Assembly (NCBI GenBank): GCA_016758965.1
Contig: JAEPRB010000091.1
Coordinates: 1-64,000 of the forward strand
DNA: 64,000 nucleotides
Direction: 5' to 3'
Source: Circinella minor
Lineage: Eukaryota > Mucoromycota > Mucoromycetes > Mucorales > Lichtheimiaceae
Shown here: positions 33,401 through 45,617 of the stretch, piece after piece
How positions within the stretch are numbered: position 1 is the stretch's first letter
Layout: every line of letters starts with the position of its first letter
Position numbers and translations under genes: made by a program
Notes under the pieces: model-generated
The model's database searches: none
What the model was told of the DNA's origin: nothing
The model's input: the letters and a program-made list of their open reading frames with translations, nothing else

Positions 33401-34601
33401 GTTTACGTTTAATGATATATAGAAAAAACAACAACGATTTCTTTAAAACAAACAGAGAGAGAGTGAGAAAGAGAGAGAGAGAGAGAGCGAGAGAGCGAGA
33501 GAAAAAAAAATGATGATTTACATTTATAAAAAATATGTTTTTTTTTTTTTGGGAGCAGAATTACTTTTCTTTTATGTGTAAATTCCTTTTTATTTTCAAG
33601 TTAAGCATTTATCAGTAATATTATTTTATCATCAATAATAAATAAGCGCCCAAGTTTTTATAACCATTATCTTCGGTCTTTTAGTAATATCATGTTTTGA
33701 TGGTGCTTAGTATTATGTAAATAAAAGTGCAGAATTTTATTTCAATCGTTCGTGTGTTAAGGCGTTATTATTATTTTTTTTGGTTAAAATCGAATGTTCA
33801 TTGGAAAAACCACCCATTTTTTTTCTCTCTCTCTTTGTGAAACTATTCTTTTTAATTATACAAAACTTTTAAAAAGAGTAATAGCAATGTTATCTGTTTT
33901 TATTTTCTTTTACATTTGTTGAAAGGAGGGGGGGGGAAGAATAGGTAACACAACAACAATAAAAAAGCAAAAATCATAAACTTTTTACATTTTACTGCTT
34001 TCATAAAGCCAAAAATTTTGAATGCTGTTAAAAAAAAAAGGAGGCGAAAATTTAAACAATGGTGCAAAACATAACCTTCAACTCCTCCTCCCCCCCCCAG
34101 AAAAAAAAAGATAGTAAGAATATCGTGTTTTACTTTACTTTTACTATTACTAACAAGATGATTCTTATAAGTTACTATTACTAAATCTCTATTTATTTAA
34201 CGTATCTATCTTTGTTTGTGTTCATCCCCCCCTCTTTTCTTTTATCCATCTTTCAGTGTGATAATCATATATATATATATATATATATATTATATCATCT
34301 AAGCATATATTAGTATATATGTTGTCTAAAATAAATGTATTTTATCTTCTAATTCTCTATCCACCCTCTCCCCCCCTTAACCCCCCATAAATATTAATAA
34401 AAAAAAAACGAGTTGTAATCCATGGCTCTCTTCTATTACATCCTCCCCCCCCCTCTTTTTTTTTAAAAGAAAAATAATCTATTGATCATCCCCAAAAATA
34501 GCAGCGGTAAAGAGTTGCAGAACGTACATCAAACCTTTTTTTTTTTTCTTCTCTTCTTTCTTTTTTTTTTTAAAAAATAAAATAAAACATTTATAAAAAG
34601 G
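29008..34601. other. 5.6-kb low-complexity intergenic region
   Basis: No gene is supported. The stretch is dominated by A/T runs, (TA)n near 30013-30026, 30386-30413 and 34266-34290, (CT)n near 31442-31464 and (GA)n near 33457-33501, plus G- and C-runs at 31863-31874 and 34089-34099. All open frames are Phe/Tyr/Lys-rich shadows. A structured non-coding RNA would not be visible to me here. Confidence 0.5.
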
Positions 34602-35454
34602 ATGGCATGGCCTTCATCTTCTTCTACTTCTCCCACTTCTTCATCATCACCTTCCATAATTTTCGGTTTATTAAAGTTAGCGATGAATGAATCGAGACTT
34701 AAATCGAGTACTTCTTTAGCAAGTGAGACTACTACTATACCTCAACAACAACAACAGCAACAACAACAAGGTTATCGACCTTCTCCATTATCAAATGCTA
34801 TTTCTAATAAACCATCACCACTTCATACACCTTTGACTCGAAAAGAAAAATTACGAAATGTTGGAAAAAAGACACGAGTGGTTGCCAAAAGTCTTTTTAA
34901 ACGATATTGGTTTTTATTGGGTCTTGCATTTGTCATTATGCTTGCTATATTAGTACCTGACGTGGCTCGTCAACAAGGTTATATTCGTGCTGAATGGACT
35001 ATTAAATGGGGTATGTCTTTATGACTATTCATATGGATCTATATATATATATATTAAAGAAGAGATCTAACGTTTTTTTTATTTTTATTTTATTTCTGAT
35101 ACCAATACTGGGTATTTAGGTGCAGTGATTATAATTTTTTTAATCTCGGGATTATCACTTCGTACACAAACTTTAGCCAAAACTGTAATACGAATTCGAT
35201 TACATTTGCTTATTCAAATCATTAATCTTATTATGATACCTTTCTTTGTTTTTGGACTTGTATTGCTATTCTTTAAAGCTCATATGGATATCAGTTCTCT
35301 TTTATTAATTGGTTTGGTTATCGCTTCTTGTACACCAACAACTGTTTCTTCTAATGTTGTTATGACAAAAAATGCGGGTGGTAATGAAGCAACAGGTAAT
35401 GAAATGTTTCTTTTTTTAATAATACATGTACATCATTATGATATCATTGTGACT

Positions 35455-35489
<35 letters not shown>

Positions 35490-36792
35490 TATCTGTTAGC
35501 TTTAATGAATGCTGCTCTTGGTAATATACTTGGTATCTTTGTATCACCTGCTTTACTTCAAATTTTTCAAGATCCTTTAATCAATGCAACACCTGAAAAT
35601 GATACATCCAATACAGTAGATGGTACCATTGATTTTGTATCCGTATTAAAACAATTAGGAATTACAGTTTTGGTTCCTTTAGTTGTGGGTCAAATCATTC
35701 AATGGATCTTTCCAGAAAAAATTGCTAAATTTAAAGTGAAATGCCGTTTGTCCGATGTGAGTAGCATCATGTTATTGACATTAGTATGGTCCGTATTCTC
35801 AGATGCTATTCATGCAGGCTCTTTTGGTAATGTGAAAGCAGTTGATATTGTTGCTATTGCTATTATCAATGCTGGATTTTATATCCTTTTTTCAAGTACT
35901 TGTTGGTTTTTGGCTTATTTACCTGTTCCCCAATGGATGCCCTATAAACGTATTTTTGAACGACTTCGTTATTCACGAGAAGATACTGTTGCTGTCATGG
36001 TAAAGTATATATAATGGTTTCATTTTTCATTTATTATATGTGAAGAATCTTTTATCTAACTTTTTTTCATTTTATTATATATATAAACAACAGTATTGTG
36101 GTGCAACAAAAACAGTTGCTTTAGGTATGCCATTGATTAATGTACTTTATCAAAAAGGAGATCCAGGTCAAGTCGGTGTTTTAGCAACACCCTTACTTCT
36201 TTATCATGTCGAACAATTGATTCTTGGTAATATTGAAGTAGATATTATGAAAAGATGGATTAAACGTGGTAAAAAACAACAACAGCAAGAAGAAGAAGAA
36301 GAAGATCAAGAAAAATTGGATCATTCTCCAAGAGATGAAGAAGAAATGGTTCATGATGGTTCAATGACACGTATTGGACAATCGAGTATGACGATTCCTA
36401 AAATTACAACTAATTTCAAGGATTTTGATGGTTCAAGTTCTCATATGGGTGGTTCTAATTTAACATTATCGAATAGTCCTGGAAATCTTTTATCTAGTAA
36501 AGAAAAATATTATAGTCGTGATATGATGGATACACCTACAACGCAAGTTGAAATTACAGTTTCTTCACCAGATACACCTACAACAAAACTTCATTATGAT
36601 GATCATGATAGTAATAATAATATAAATGATGAAGCTTATCAACAACAACAACAGCAACATACATTTCAACATCAAAATAATAGCGATTTACATGAATCCG
36701 ATGATAATCATACTACTAGTAGTGCCATTACTACCAACAACAACAAGAATAACAATACTATCAACAAAGTAAATAACGACGATACCCATTAA
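34602..36792 (+). CDS. RCH1: Rch1-type (SLC10A7-like) bile-acid:sodium symporter family transporter
   Basis: Exons 34602-35010, 35120-35395, 35500-35999 and 36094-36792 give 627 residues; all junctions are GT/AG and in phase. The N-terminus is Ser-rich with poly-Gln (about 48-56). The membrane domain starts at YWFLLGLAFVIMLAILVPDV (about 101) and includes ISGLSLRTQTL, VIASCTPTTVSSNVVMTKNA (the crossover-type family motif), AALGNILGIFVSPALL and KTVALGMPLINVLY. The C-terminal ~180 residues are a hydrophilic Gln/Asn/Asp-rich tail, longer than usual. In yeasts Rch1 sits in the plasma membrane and restrains calcium uptake; that role is inherited by homology only. The third intron-exon border follows a run of about 28 T (35458-35486). 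Confidence 0.88.
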
Positions 36793-36944
36793 TAGAACTT
36801 TCTTAATCATATACAATACCTAATTGTGCTTTTTTTAACAAGTGATAAAGCTACGGCTGGATTTCTGTGGATTATTACCTTTCTTTCTTTCTTTCTTTCT
36901 TTCTTTCTCTTGTTGTTTTATTATATATTATTCCTTATAATTGC

Positions 36945-37000
<56 letters not shown>

Positions 37001-37370
37001 TTTTATTTTCAATCTTAAACTTTTGTCTGCGTGTCTGTGTGTCTTTTCCTAATAATAATTTTTCTGTATTAAGTTTCTTGTTTTCTTTCTTTTTATCCTT
37101 TCTTTTTTTTTTAACCCTTTTAGATAATGATATAAAATACTAGTAAAAAAATCTTTTAACATTTTTTTTAACAGGTTCCGAAAATGGAAAGTTTTTTCTG
37201 TGTGTGCTGTGTGTGCGTGTGTGTGTGTGACCGTTCCATGCTTTTTTTTTTTTTTTTTTTCAAATTTGGGGGTGGAATTTTTTTGTTTACCGCCCCCACC
37301 TAAGAGAGAGAGAGAAGAAGAGAAGGGTTGTCAAAAAAAAAAAAGGTTGTAAACTTCTTGCCTTTTAAAA
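36793..37370. other. intergenic with (TAT)n and T/C-rich tracts
   Basis: Contains (TTTC)n near 36883-36907, a (TTA)n microsatellite at about 36946-36990, (TG)n near 37199-37228, a T-run and a GAGAGA tract just before the ribosomal-protein gene. No coding sequence is seen. Confidence 0.6.
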
Positions 37371-38526
37371 ATGTCATTCTTGAAACCCATTTCTCAGGGC
37401 TCCATTGCTAATGTCGTAAAGGTAAAATAATAATAATAATAATAATAATATTAATAATTATAAACGTTTTGTTTTTTTAAAAAAGAAATAGGGAAACGAT
37501 TGTTTTTATTTCTTTCTTTCATTCATTTCTTTAATTAAATATATAAAAAGAGAAAAAGAAAAACTTATTAAATTTCAAATATCGTTTTGGAAATGGGGGT
37601 GGCTTTTTATTTTTATTAATAGACAACTTTACAAAAACGTACATTGGCAACAGCAGTACCTAAAGGTATATATACATTTTAACGAAAAAAAAAAGAAAAA
37701 AAGAAAGGACATGGGATTGAATATATTATTATTATTATTATTTTTTAGTTACTTCACCTTTTTCACCTCATGTTGAAGCTTTTGTTCGCGATTTTAAAAC
37801 CAATGAACCTTTATCTATTGTTAATCTCGATAAACAAATTTTTGGAGCTCCTTTAAGACGAGATATTTTACAACGTGTTGTTGTATGGCAAAGAGATAGT
37901 ATGAGACAAGGTACACATTCAGCAAAAGGACGATCCGAAGTGGCTGGTACTGGTAAAAAAGCAGCACCACAAAAAGGAAGAGGCAAAGCGCGTGTAGGTG
38001 ACATGAAAGCACCTCATTTCCGTGGAGGTAAAAAAAAAGCAAACAAACTTTTTTTTCTTTTTTCTTTTTATATATAATGAAATGATGATAATGATGATAA
38101 TAAATAATAATGATAAATATATTAGGTGGTGTTGCATTTGGACCTACACCTAGAGATCATAGTACTGATCTTCCAAGAAAAGTACAAGAACTTGGTTTAC
38201 GTGTTGCATTAAGTACTAAATATGCACAAGATCAATTGACAGTGGTTGATAGTTTGGATATATTGGATAGTACCAAGACACGTGAATTAAATAATATCTT
38301 ACAACAAACATATATGAATCAAGAAGAAACGGGTAATCCTCATACAACCATGTTAATTGTTACCAATGATTTTAATGAAAATCTTGAATTGGCAGCACGT
38401 AACATTCCAAGATGTGAAGTTATTTATGTTGAAGAAACAAATGTATTGGATTTATTAACTTATGAAAAAGTAGTTATTGAAAAAAGTGCAGTAGAAACTC
38501 TTGAAGCTATTTTACGGGCAGAATAA
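37371..38526 (+). CDS. MRPL4: mitochondrial large-subunit ribosomal protein uL4m
   Basis: Exons 37371-37421, 37623-37665, 37749-38027 and 38126-38526 make a 257-residue protein; all borders are GT/AG and phases agree. The short N-terminus (MSFLKPISQGSIANVVK, then TTLQKRTLATAVPK) is basic and hydroxylated, suiting a mitochondrial presequence. The uL4 body is clear: VNLDKQIFGAPLRRDILQRV, then RQGTHSAKGRSEVAGTGKK, the loop that contacts 23S-type rRNA, GGVAFGPTPRDHS, and the C-terminal Rossmann-like half with VALSTKYAQDQLTVVD and EVIYVEETNVLDLLTYEKVV. It belongs to the mitoribosome exit-tunnel proteins (yeast Yml6). The two tiny 5' exons had to be found through splice logic. Confidence 0.92.
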
Positions 38527-38580
38527 ATTTCCTTTTTGTACATTTCATATACTCTCTTTCCCCCTTTACACACATCTCGT

Positions 38581-38611
<31 letters not shown>

Positions 38612-39437
38612 GAAAAATATAGATCTCATGGTTTACTTTTATTCCTTTTTTTTTTTCTTCTTCTTCTTCTTTTAAAAATTATATAAATATTTACAAAGCA
38701 AAGCAAAAATTATTGTACATTTTCTTTTTTTCAATAATTATACATTAAATAGTAAGAAATTATGAATGGGCATGGGGGTCTAGAAACAATTATTAGTTTA
38801 TAATAGTCATCTCCTCAGGTAATAAAAAGTTGTTTATTAATTCAGATATAATAACTATTTTACGCTACATAAATAACAAATGTATACTGATATATTATCT
38901 TCTTTGTTAATAAATGATAATGAAAAAAAAAAAAAAAGATCTTCTTTTAGAATTTCATCACTATAATCAAATTATTCATGGTTCTCTTAAAGAGTAGTTT
39001 TTAGTTCTCAGATAAAAATAAAATAGCTGCGGCATATTTTATTCGATCATTTTTAAAAACTATCGTGAAAAAAAGTTTTCCTACAGGTAAATAAATAATC
39101 AGTGCGCCTTTTTTTATTATTTTTTTCTTTGGTTGTACATAGTATATATATAAATGATATAGAACACAATTGTAGTAATAGCCACCAAATCAGGACCTGG
39201 ACACTCTTTAAACAAATGTTACACAGAATAGATAATAACTTAATAAGAACCCGCGCGCACTGCCTTGCATTTTTTCTCATTTCCTTATTCTTTTTTCGTC
39301 CTACTCTCTCTTTCTTTTCTTTCTTTCTCTTCATACATACCTAAACATATAAATAATTTTTTTTTTTTACCTTTATCACCCTCACCACCACTACCACCAC
39401 CCACCCCTTTCCATTCCTTTTATATTGTCGTGGAGCA
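38527..39437. other. intergenic, no gene seen
   Basis: Contains an (ACA)n tract at about 38582-38611, T-runs, and a pyrimidine-rich leader (39359-39420) just before the next gene that probably belongs to its promoter. Confidence 0.55.
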
Positions 39438-40673
39438 ATGCACGAAATGACGCATGGTCATGATTATACAAATAAACTTTTAAATTATAAACGCGCCGTA
39501 CCTGACGAGTCGAGTTCTGAACCTAAACCAACACCTACTAAAAAACCGGATTCGTCTCCTACTGCTTCTGTTCCAGGTATAATAATAATAAAATTTTTTA
39601 ATAAATTTTGTGTTTATATTAAACTTTTCTTTTTTTTTTCCCATTTAGATAAACCAGCAGTTTCTTCTAAACCTACTTTTGCTAATGATAAGTCTCAAAC
39701 GATTACAGCTTTTCCTGCACCAACAGAAAAATCCAATAGTAGTACAACATTACCGTATCATGTCATTAGTTCACATACGATAACACCAGAAAATACAGTA
39801 GCTGCTGATTCTGCTTCAACCAATACGGCTACATCCACTCCCAATGCAGCTAATAAAGAAGATGATACTTCTTCTATTTCAGGCGGTGCTATTGGTGGTA
39901 TTGTTGTAGCTGTGGTAGCTGCTATAGCACTCAGTCTTATTGCTATTTTATTTATTAAAAGACGAAAGAAAACAACGCGACGTCGTCCTTCTATTAGTCA
40001 TCGTGTTTCATCTTTTGGACAAAATGATTTTTTTGCAGGTCCAACAATAGGTTCAACAACAGCAACTTATAATAATATTGTATCCTCTCCTCCACCCATG
40101 CATCAAATTCAACAACAACAACAACAACAACAACCTTATCAACAACATCAACAAACGTATGGTAGTATGAATCAACCACCTATAGTTGCTGCTGGTCCAG
40201 TAACTTCACCTACTGATTATTATACTCCAGCTTTAGCTCCTTCTCCTCCTCAACAATTTAATTCAACATTTGCTCCTACGCCAGCATTTGCTGCTACTGC
40301 CGCTTCTCCTCCAATGCAACAACAACAACAACAAGTACAACAAGGAGAAGCTTGGCAACATCCACCTTTAGGTACTTATACTGTCGTATCTACTTATACA
40401 CCTACATTAGATGATGAAATTTATGTTCATCCAGGGGATCAAGTTCAAGTATATACAGAATATGATGATGGTTGGTGTCTTGGTTCCAATCTTTCAAGAG
40501 GTAATTTAAGAGGTGTATTCCCATTACATTGTATTCAACCATCGTCATCACCATCTATAACTTCAAGTTCAATTACTGCTAATGGTGGAACCAATCTTAA
40601 TGTCAATGATCCACGTCTTAGTAAACGTGGTAGTTCATTATATAATTATAATGAAGCTACTAAACAATTCTAA
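39438..40673 (+). CDS. single-pass membrane protein with C-terminal SH3 domain
   Basis: Exon 1 is 39438-39576, the intron 39577-39648 (GT/AG, in phase), exon 2 39649-40673; 387 residues. The N-terminal ~120 residues are Ser/Thr/Pro-rich, suggesting an O-mannosylated outer part. One membrane helix (GAIGGIVVAVVAAIALSLIA, then ILFI) precedes a stop-transfer KRRKKTTRRR. The cytosolic part has poly-Gln and Pro-rich stretches and ends in an SH3 domain: YTPTLDDEIYVHPGDQVQVY, then YDDGWCLGSNLS and GVFPLHCI, with the ALYDY position altered to STYTP. The layout recalls Fus1-type fungal surface proteins that organise signalling or polarity. No cleavable signal peptide is seen; a further upstream exon or a reverse-anchor topology could explain that. 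Confidence 0.78.
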   Translation: MHEMTHGHDYTNKLLNYKRAVPDESSSEPKPTPTKKPDSSPTASVPGIIIIKFFNKFCVYIKLFFFFSHLDKPAVSSKPTFANDKSQTITAFPAPTEKSNSSTTLPYHVISSHTITPENTVAADSASTNTATSTPNAANKEDDTSSISGGAIGGIVVAVVAAIALSLIAILFIKRRKKTTRRRPSISHRVSSFGQNDFFAGPTIGSTTATYNNIVSSPPPMHQIQQQQQQQQPYQQHQQTYGSMNQPPIVAAGPVTSPTDYYTPALAPSPPQQFNSTFAPTPAFAATAASPPMQQQQQQVQQGEAWQHPPLGTYTVVSTYTPTLDDEIYVHPGDQVQVYTEYDDGWCLGSNLSRGNLRGVFPLHCIQPSSSPSITSSSITANGGTNLNVNDPRLSKRGSSLYNYNEATKQF

Positions 40674-41235
40674 AAAAAAAAAAAAAATATCTTCCCCAAC
40701 CCCAACTTTTTTTTTTTTACCCCCCCTCAGAATAACTATTACATTATAATATAATATGTGTAAAGAATATTATAGAAATACAAAAAACAAAAATGGATTT
40801 TTATTATTATTATTTACTACTACTATTACATATACATATTCTACATATATATTCTATTTACTTCTCCCCCCCCCTCCACCTCATATCATTCTTGAATTTT
40901 CGTTCATCATTAGTAAAAAAAAAAGATTTGTTTACTGAAATAGCATGTTTTATGATCTATTCAATTTTTAATCGTACATGATTAACAATCTTTAATGTAC
41001 GTAATAAAACAATTTCTTTGTTCTCATACCTTTTTCTCCTATATATATATATATATATATCTGTTTTTGGGAATATAGTAAGGAGAGAAAGAACAAAAGA
41101 GAATCATCAGTTTGTTTATATTGTAAGATCAATATATAAAAGAAAAATAATAATAATAATACTAAATATTAAAAAGAGAAGGGTGGTGGTGGTGGTAGGG
41201 GGGAATAAATTATATATATATATATATAAATATAA
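40674..41235. other. intergenic between convergent genes
   Basis: 3' ends of the SH3 protein gene and the Sfh5 gene face each other here. Poly-A, poly-C and (TA)n tracts fill the gap (41040-41060, 41211-41228). No gene. Confidence 0.6.
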
Positions 41236-42623
41236 CTAATCAACTTCTTTGTTGTTGTTATTGTTATCAGTAACACCAACGGGTTGTTTTTCTGCTTTTC
41301 GACTGGTAGATTCGGTTGTTTCAGTTAAAGTTGTATGTTCAACAGTTTTAGTTGTGATATCTTCTTCTGTATGAGTAGTATCTATCGTTTTATGTTCAGA
41401 TTTAATAGCAATATCTGATCCAGCATCTTTTGTTCCTTGTTGAGTATAAACAATAGGTAAATTTTCAATTGGAATTGATTGTGAAAGTGTTTCAATTAAT
41501 TCATCACTATTTATTTAAAGTTATTTAGTTATTTTTTTTTAGAATATTTTGAATATAATAGAATAATAAAATGTTCTTACTTTGAACAAACAACAAATTT
41601 TTTTACGGTAGCTTCAGGTAATAATGGACGAATTAATTTAAATATTTTACTAATTATTTAATAAATTTTAGTAATAGTTTATGAGTTTATATTATATATA
41701 TATAAAGAGAGAGAGAGAGAGAGAGAGAGAGAAAGTACTTTACCTTCCCCACCATGGTACATTAACAAAAAATTTAGTTGACTATCTATTATTATTAATA
41801 TAGGATAATTTCATTTTTAAATCCAAAAAGAAAACATTTTTTTTTCTTTTACCAAGAATTCAGGATAATTATCTTGCATGATTTTTATAATTTCTTTTGT
41901 AGCTTGTTTTGAATTCGCTGTACGACCAAACATAGAAACGCCTTTATAATCATGCACTTGAACCATTGTATCCACTGTAGTAAAATCAATCAGTTGAACA
42001 CCTTTTTCCATCAGTTGAATTCTCCAACGAATAAATCTATCATAAGGAAATAATCATTTAGTTATATATATATATATTAGAGTGTAAAAGAACATTTTAC
42101 TTTTGAATATCACCAAAAACAGCTTCTTGATCTAATTCACCATAAAAATTATAACAAACAGGTCGATCTTCTTTATCATTTTTATGAATATATCCAACAC
42201 CTCCAAAAATAGTATCATCAAATTCTTCATTTAAAATACTATCTGTTTTAAATTCTTTTCTCCAAGCAATACTATCACTTAACATTTTACTTGCTTGGTC
42301 TAAATCCAATTCTCTACGTAACCCAACCCAACCCAAGTTATTATTAATAAAATAACGTAGTCTAAAAAAAATGTAATTGTCTAATAAACATGACTTATTA
42401 TTTTTTACCTAGCACGTAAAAATTTTATTAAAAGTACATCAAGTTTTTCATCCGTTGAATCTTTATCAAGAGAAATGCCCCAAAGTGTATAAAGTTCAGG
42501 TTCTTCTTCTTCTTCTTTTAATTGAAATGCTGTTTTAAGAATTTCAGGTAGTTTTGCTTTAAGTTTATTAACAGCTTCTATTTCTTCTGATGTAAACTTT
42601 TCAACAAACTTATTGTGTGTCAT
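41236..42623 (-). CDS. SFH5: Sfh5-type phosphatidylinositol transfer protein (CRAL-TRIO)
   Basis: Six exons: 42623-42409, 42361-42101, 42036-41853, 41781-41744, 41649-41581, 41506-41236; 345 residues with every junction in phase. The CRAL-TRIO N domain has LLIKFLRARLRYFINNN; the lipid-binding domain has VGYIHKNDKEDRPVCYNFYG, MVQVHDYKGVSMFGRTANS, YPEFL-STKFFVNVPWWG and PEATVKKFVVCSNDELIE. The VQVHDYKGVSM block is typical of Sfh5, which in yeast associates with the ER and plasma membrane (and binds heme in some reports). Its C-terminus is a hydrophilic Thr/Lys-rich tail. Exon 4 is only 38 nt. The ATG is the first in frame and follows a (TA)n leader. Confidence 0.9.
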
Positions 42624-44097
42624 TGTTGGAATGAAGTGTATATATATATATATGTGTAGTGTGAGTAAAAAGAAAAGTAGTATACCTTTTTTGACACCTT
42701 GTATAATCCTTTTTTTCTTTTTTTTCTACTGAGTTTAAAACTGAGAATTTTTTTTTTTTTTTTTACTTACTCTATTATATAAAAAAAAGGTTGCATAACT
42801 TTGTACTTGAAACATTTATAAGAATATATACATGCAATTACACCCTTTTATTTTAAATCATGTGAAATACATATAAACAAAAAAATCCTACTAACAAATA
42901 TATATTTGGTCTCTCTAAGCCATTGAAGAAGAAGTATGTTCCATTTTAAAGCACATTCATGTATTAGAAAGGTCAAAAAAAAATTGTTTTTTTTTTTTTT
43001 TTTTCGCAAAAACACTCAAACTTTGAACGTAGATAGGGGATTTTTATTCTATTCACTTTTTCCTTCAAAGTAGCGTGGTTGAAATTATTTTTAATAAAAA
43101 ACATTGATTCAACCACGTCTTGATTTCAGCTTAAAAGTAAAGAAAGGGGGGGGGCGTATAAAAATATAAATGGGTAATGAAAAGAACTCAAAATTTGAGT
43201 TTTGTTTAAAGGCGCGAGAGATATTGAATCATTGTTTCGTGGGACTTAGCATAATGTGATTAAATTCCGAATAATGGATCAATTCATCCCTTTTTGAAAA
43301 AAAAAAGAGCACAATCTATTGGGTAATTTAGTGTTTACAGTAGAGTTCAGCACACTCACTTAATGCAATTACTTACCTGTGACAAAAGCGGGGATGAACT
43401 GTAGTAATGGGATCTAAAATTTTTTATTTTTTTTTTGGTCACCAACTAAAGGTAGTTCTCGCTATAAGTCTTAATTTTAGAATTTTTTTTTTTTCCAAAA
43501 GTATGCATAAAAGCGTGCTCTAAGTGAAAAAGTGAATAAAAATGGTAATTTTTAGTATCAAAGACCAAGGGTAAATGAATTTAATATTTATCTTTTGAAT
43601 TTCAATGACTAAATAAAATCTTACTTATTGTTATATATTTGACTCTTGATTGGAAAAAAACAAATAATAATACGTACTAATATATATATTATTATCAATC
43701 AACGCTAATAAAAAAAAAATTAGCTACTATTTATGATTTACATAATCCTTGGGGAGTTCTATCGATTTTTATGTTTAGTACACTGAAGATTCTCTTTAAA
43801 CATTTTAGAGTTTACACCATTGATGAAATGGAAGATCCTTTTTCCTCCCCTCCCCTCCCCCCCTTTCACTAAGATGTCACCGCGACCTTTCTTTGTGCAT
43901 AATAATTATTATGGATGCCATTTTAATCTCCTTGGTAAAAAGGGACAAATTTTTTTATGTTGTCCACAAAGTTCTTCTTTTGGACATTTTTTTTTTTTTT
44001 TTATAAAAAGGAAGGGTTCTTAAATTCGAGGCCGCTTTTTCATCTCTTTTTATTTGTTTTATCACTTTTCAAAAATTATATATATATATATATATAA
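42624..44097. other. divergent intergenic region before the profilin array
   Basis: Shared upstream region of the Sfh5 gene (-) and the first profilin (+). A 12-bp-arm inverted repeat with CGTGGTTGAA and TTCAACCACG lies at about 43074-43113. From about 43780 it resembles the promoter module of the other profilin copies. Confidence 0.5.
43801..44010 (+). promoter_or_regulatory. profilin promoter module, copy 1
   Basis: Starts CATTTTAGAGTTTACACC, includes CTTTGTGCATAAT-like sequence shared by the array, and ends at a TATAAAAAGG box at 44002-44011, about 90 bp before the ATG. Confidence 0.5.
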
Positions 44098-44523
44098 ATG
44101 AAGACTAAGCAAGACACCAATGGTGAAACCGTCATCGACTGGCAATCATACGTTGATGATGATCTTATGAGTTCTGGTTATGTTAGTGGAGCCGCTATCT
44201 ATGATTCCAATGGTTCTATATTGGCTAATAGTCTTGATTTGATGATAAGTGAATATGAATTCGAAGAAATAGCTGATGGCTTCAATGGTGTATATCCATT
44301 CACAGAGAAACAAGATGGTATTACTATTGCTGAAATGTCATACTATACTGTATATTCCGATGATAGCGAGTCGTTTTTCGGTACAAATGGCTGTGAAGGT
44401 GTATATATCTACAAGACCGGAGCGGTTTACTTGATTGTTACGTACAATAACGGTGCTGATTCAGTTGAGTGTAAATCGGTCGTTGAGAGCTTATTTGATC
44501 GCTTGAAGAATGAAGGCTGGTAA
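44098..44523 (+). CDS. profilin, class A (array copy 1)
   Basis: Intronless, 141 residues; profilins bind actin monomers, phosphoinositides and poly-proline ligands such as formins. The N-terminal helix region WQSYVDDDLM aligns with MSWQQYVDENL of class B/C copies but follows a 12-residue extension (MKTKQDTNGETVID). The core shows AAIYDSNGSILA and the C-terminal helix CKSVVESLFDRLKNEGW. Class A lacks the basic YGKKG turn seen in other copies (here FFGTNGCEG) and ends in Trp, not Tyr. It is followed by the 3'UTR block shared by the array. This is the only copy not inside the regular 2.1-kb spacing, because its spacer holds a MITE and a unique block. Confidence 0.88.
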   Translation: MKTKQDTNGETVIDWQSYVDDDLMSSGYVSGAAIYDSNGSILANSLDLMISEYEFEEIADGFNGVYPFTEKQDGITIAEMSYYTVYSDDSESFFGTNGCEGVYIYKTGAVYLIVTYNNGADSVECKSVVESLFDRLKNEGW

Positions 44524-45140
44524 AAAAAAATTATTGATTCATCATTCTAAAAAAAAAAAACACCTTGTCTCATGTTTTCAATTGTTCTTTTTATTATTCT
44601 CTATATCCCCTCCCTATAAAACAATGCCCCCCCCCTCCAAAACGTATCCCACACATTATCTATACATACATAACGCACATTTAATAAAGCGTAGAAATTT
44701 ATTTTTTTAAAAGAAGAAAAAATAAAACATATTATTAAAAGATAATGAATGTGATAAAAAAAATGGGGAGTGGGTTGCATATAATTTAATTCCAATAAGG
44801 ATGTCATCTTTCGCTATTTATTGAATACAGTGGGGCTGTAAAATACGGGTATGAATTATATTTATGGAAGTTTTTAATGCCCATAGTATATTGTATAATA
44901 GTGTTCTATATATTTTAAAGTGTAAAAAAAGATAATGAGAAAATATACTATATAATACACATAAAAGCTCATTTTTGACAAACATGGGTCATTTGAGTTA
45001 TGAAAGACTTGGAAGGCAACTTTATAATCTTCAACCATGTTTTTTTTTTTGGTGGTATGTTTAATATTTCAGAGGTAATACGTAATGATATGTAATTAAT
45101 AAATGTGTCTGAACCATCTTTATGAAATAAGGTACTAGAA
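44524..45140. other. profilin spacer 1, first part
   Basis: Holds the conserved 3'UTR block (44565-44700, TCTCATGTTTTCAATTGTTC ... AATAAAGCGTA) and the next shared module (AATACAGTGGGGCTGTAAAA near 44824). It ends at the MITE-like insertion. Confidence 0.6.
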
Positions 45141-45165
45141 GCTGCTCACAAGGTGCGAATTAATT
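45141..45165 (+). repeat. left terminal inverted repeat of the MITE-like element
   Basis: Begins GCTGCTCACAAGGTGCG; perfect inverted match to 45618-45642. Confidence 0.85.
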
Positions 45166-45617
45166 TTTTGAAAATTTGAGCATTACTTTATATGGTATAT
45201 GGGAGATACCTAATTAGGTATCTGGGTGGCCTCATTTTCCCTTTATACTTACTTAATATGGTAATGCTAAAATATCTCATATCCATCCATCATGCTTCTT
45301 GTCTATCGCCAATACATCACATCTTGGTAGTTGACTATCCTCTTCTTTTTTATATTTGAAGATTGCTGCTACTGTGTTGTTGCTAGCTTATAACTGCAAA
45401 ACCTTCATTATATTCAACTTCGAAGAAAAATGAAATCTGATTACTGTTTATATTGTTGCTGTTGTTGCTGTTCATTATTTTATGAAGAATTAATAAAGGT
45501 TGAGGCATGTTTGATTGTCTTTCAGGTAGTTTAAGAGATGCTCAACTCAGCTTACATACACGTCATATCATATACCAAAATAGGTATATCCTATTTAGGT
45601 AACTCGATTTTTTTGTG

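Noticed and set aside
29008..34601. Several 60-80-codon ORFs in the 5.6-kb spacer
   Set aside because: All are Phe/Tyr/Lys/Ile-rich translations of A/T runs with no conserved motif or splice-consistent neighbour.
43074..43113. Inverted repeat CGTGGTTGAA / TTCAACCACG as a regulatory operator
   Set aside because: A single hairpin in a divergent intergenic region with no second copy; function cannot be supported.
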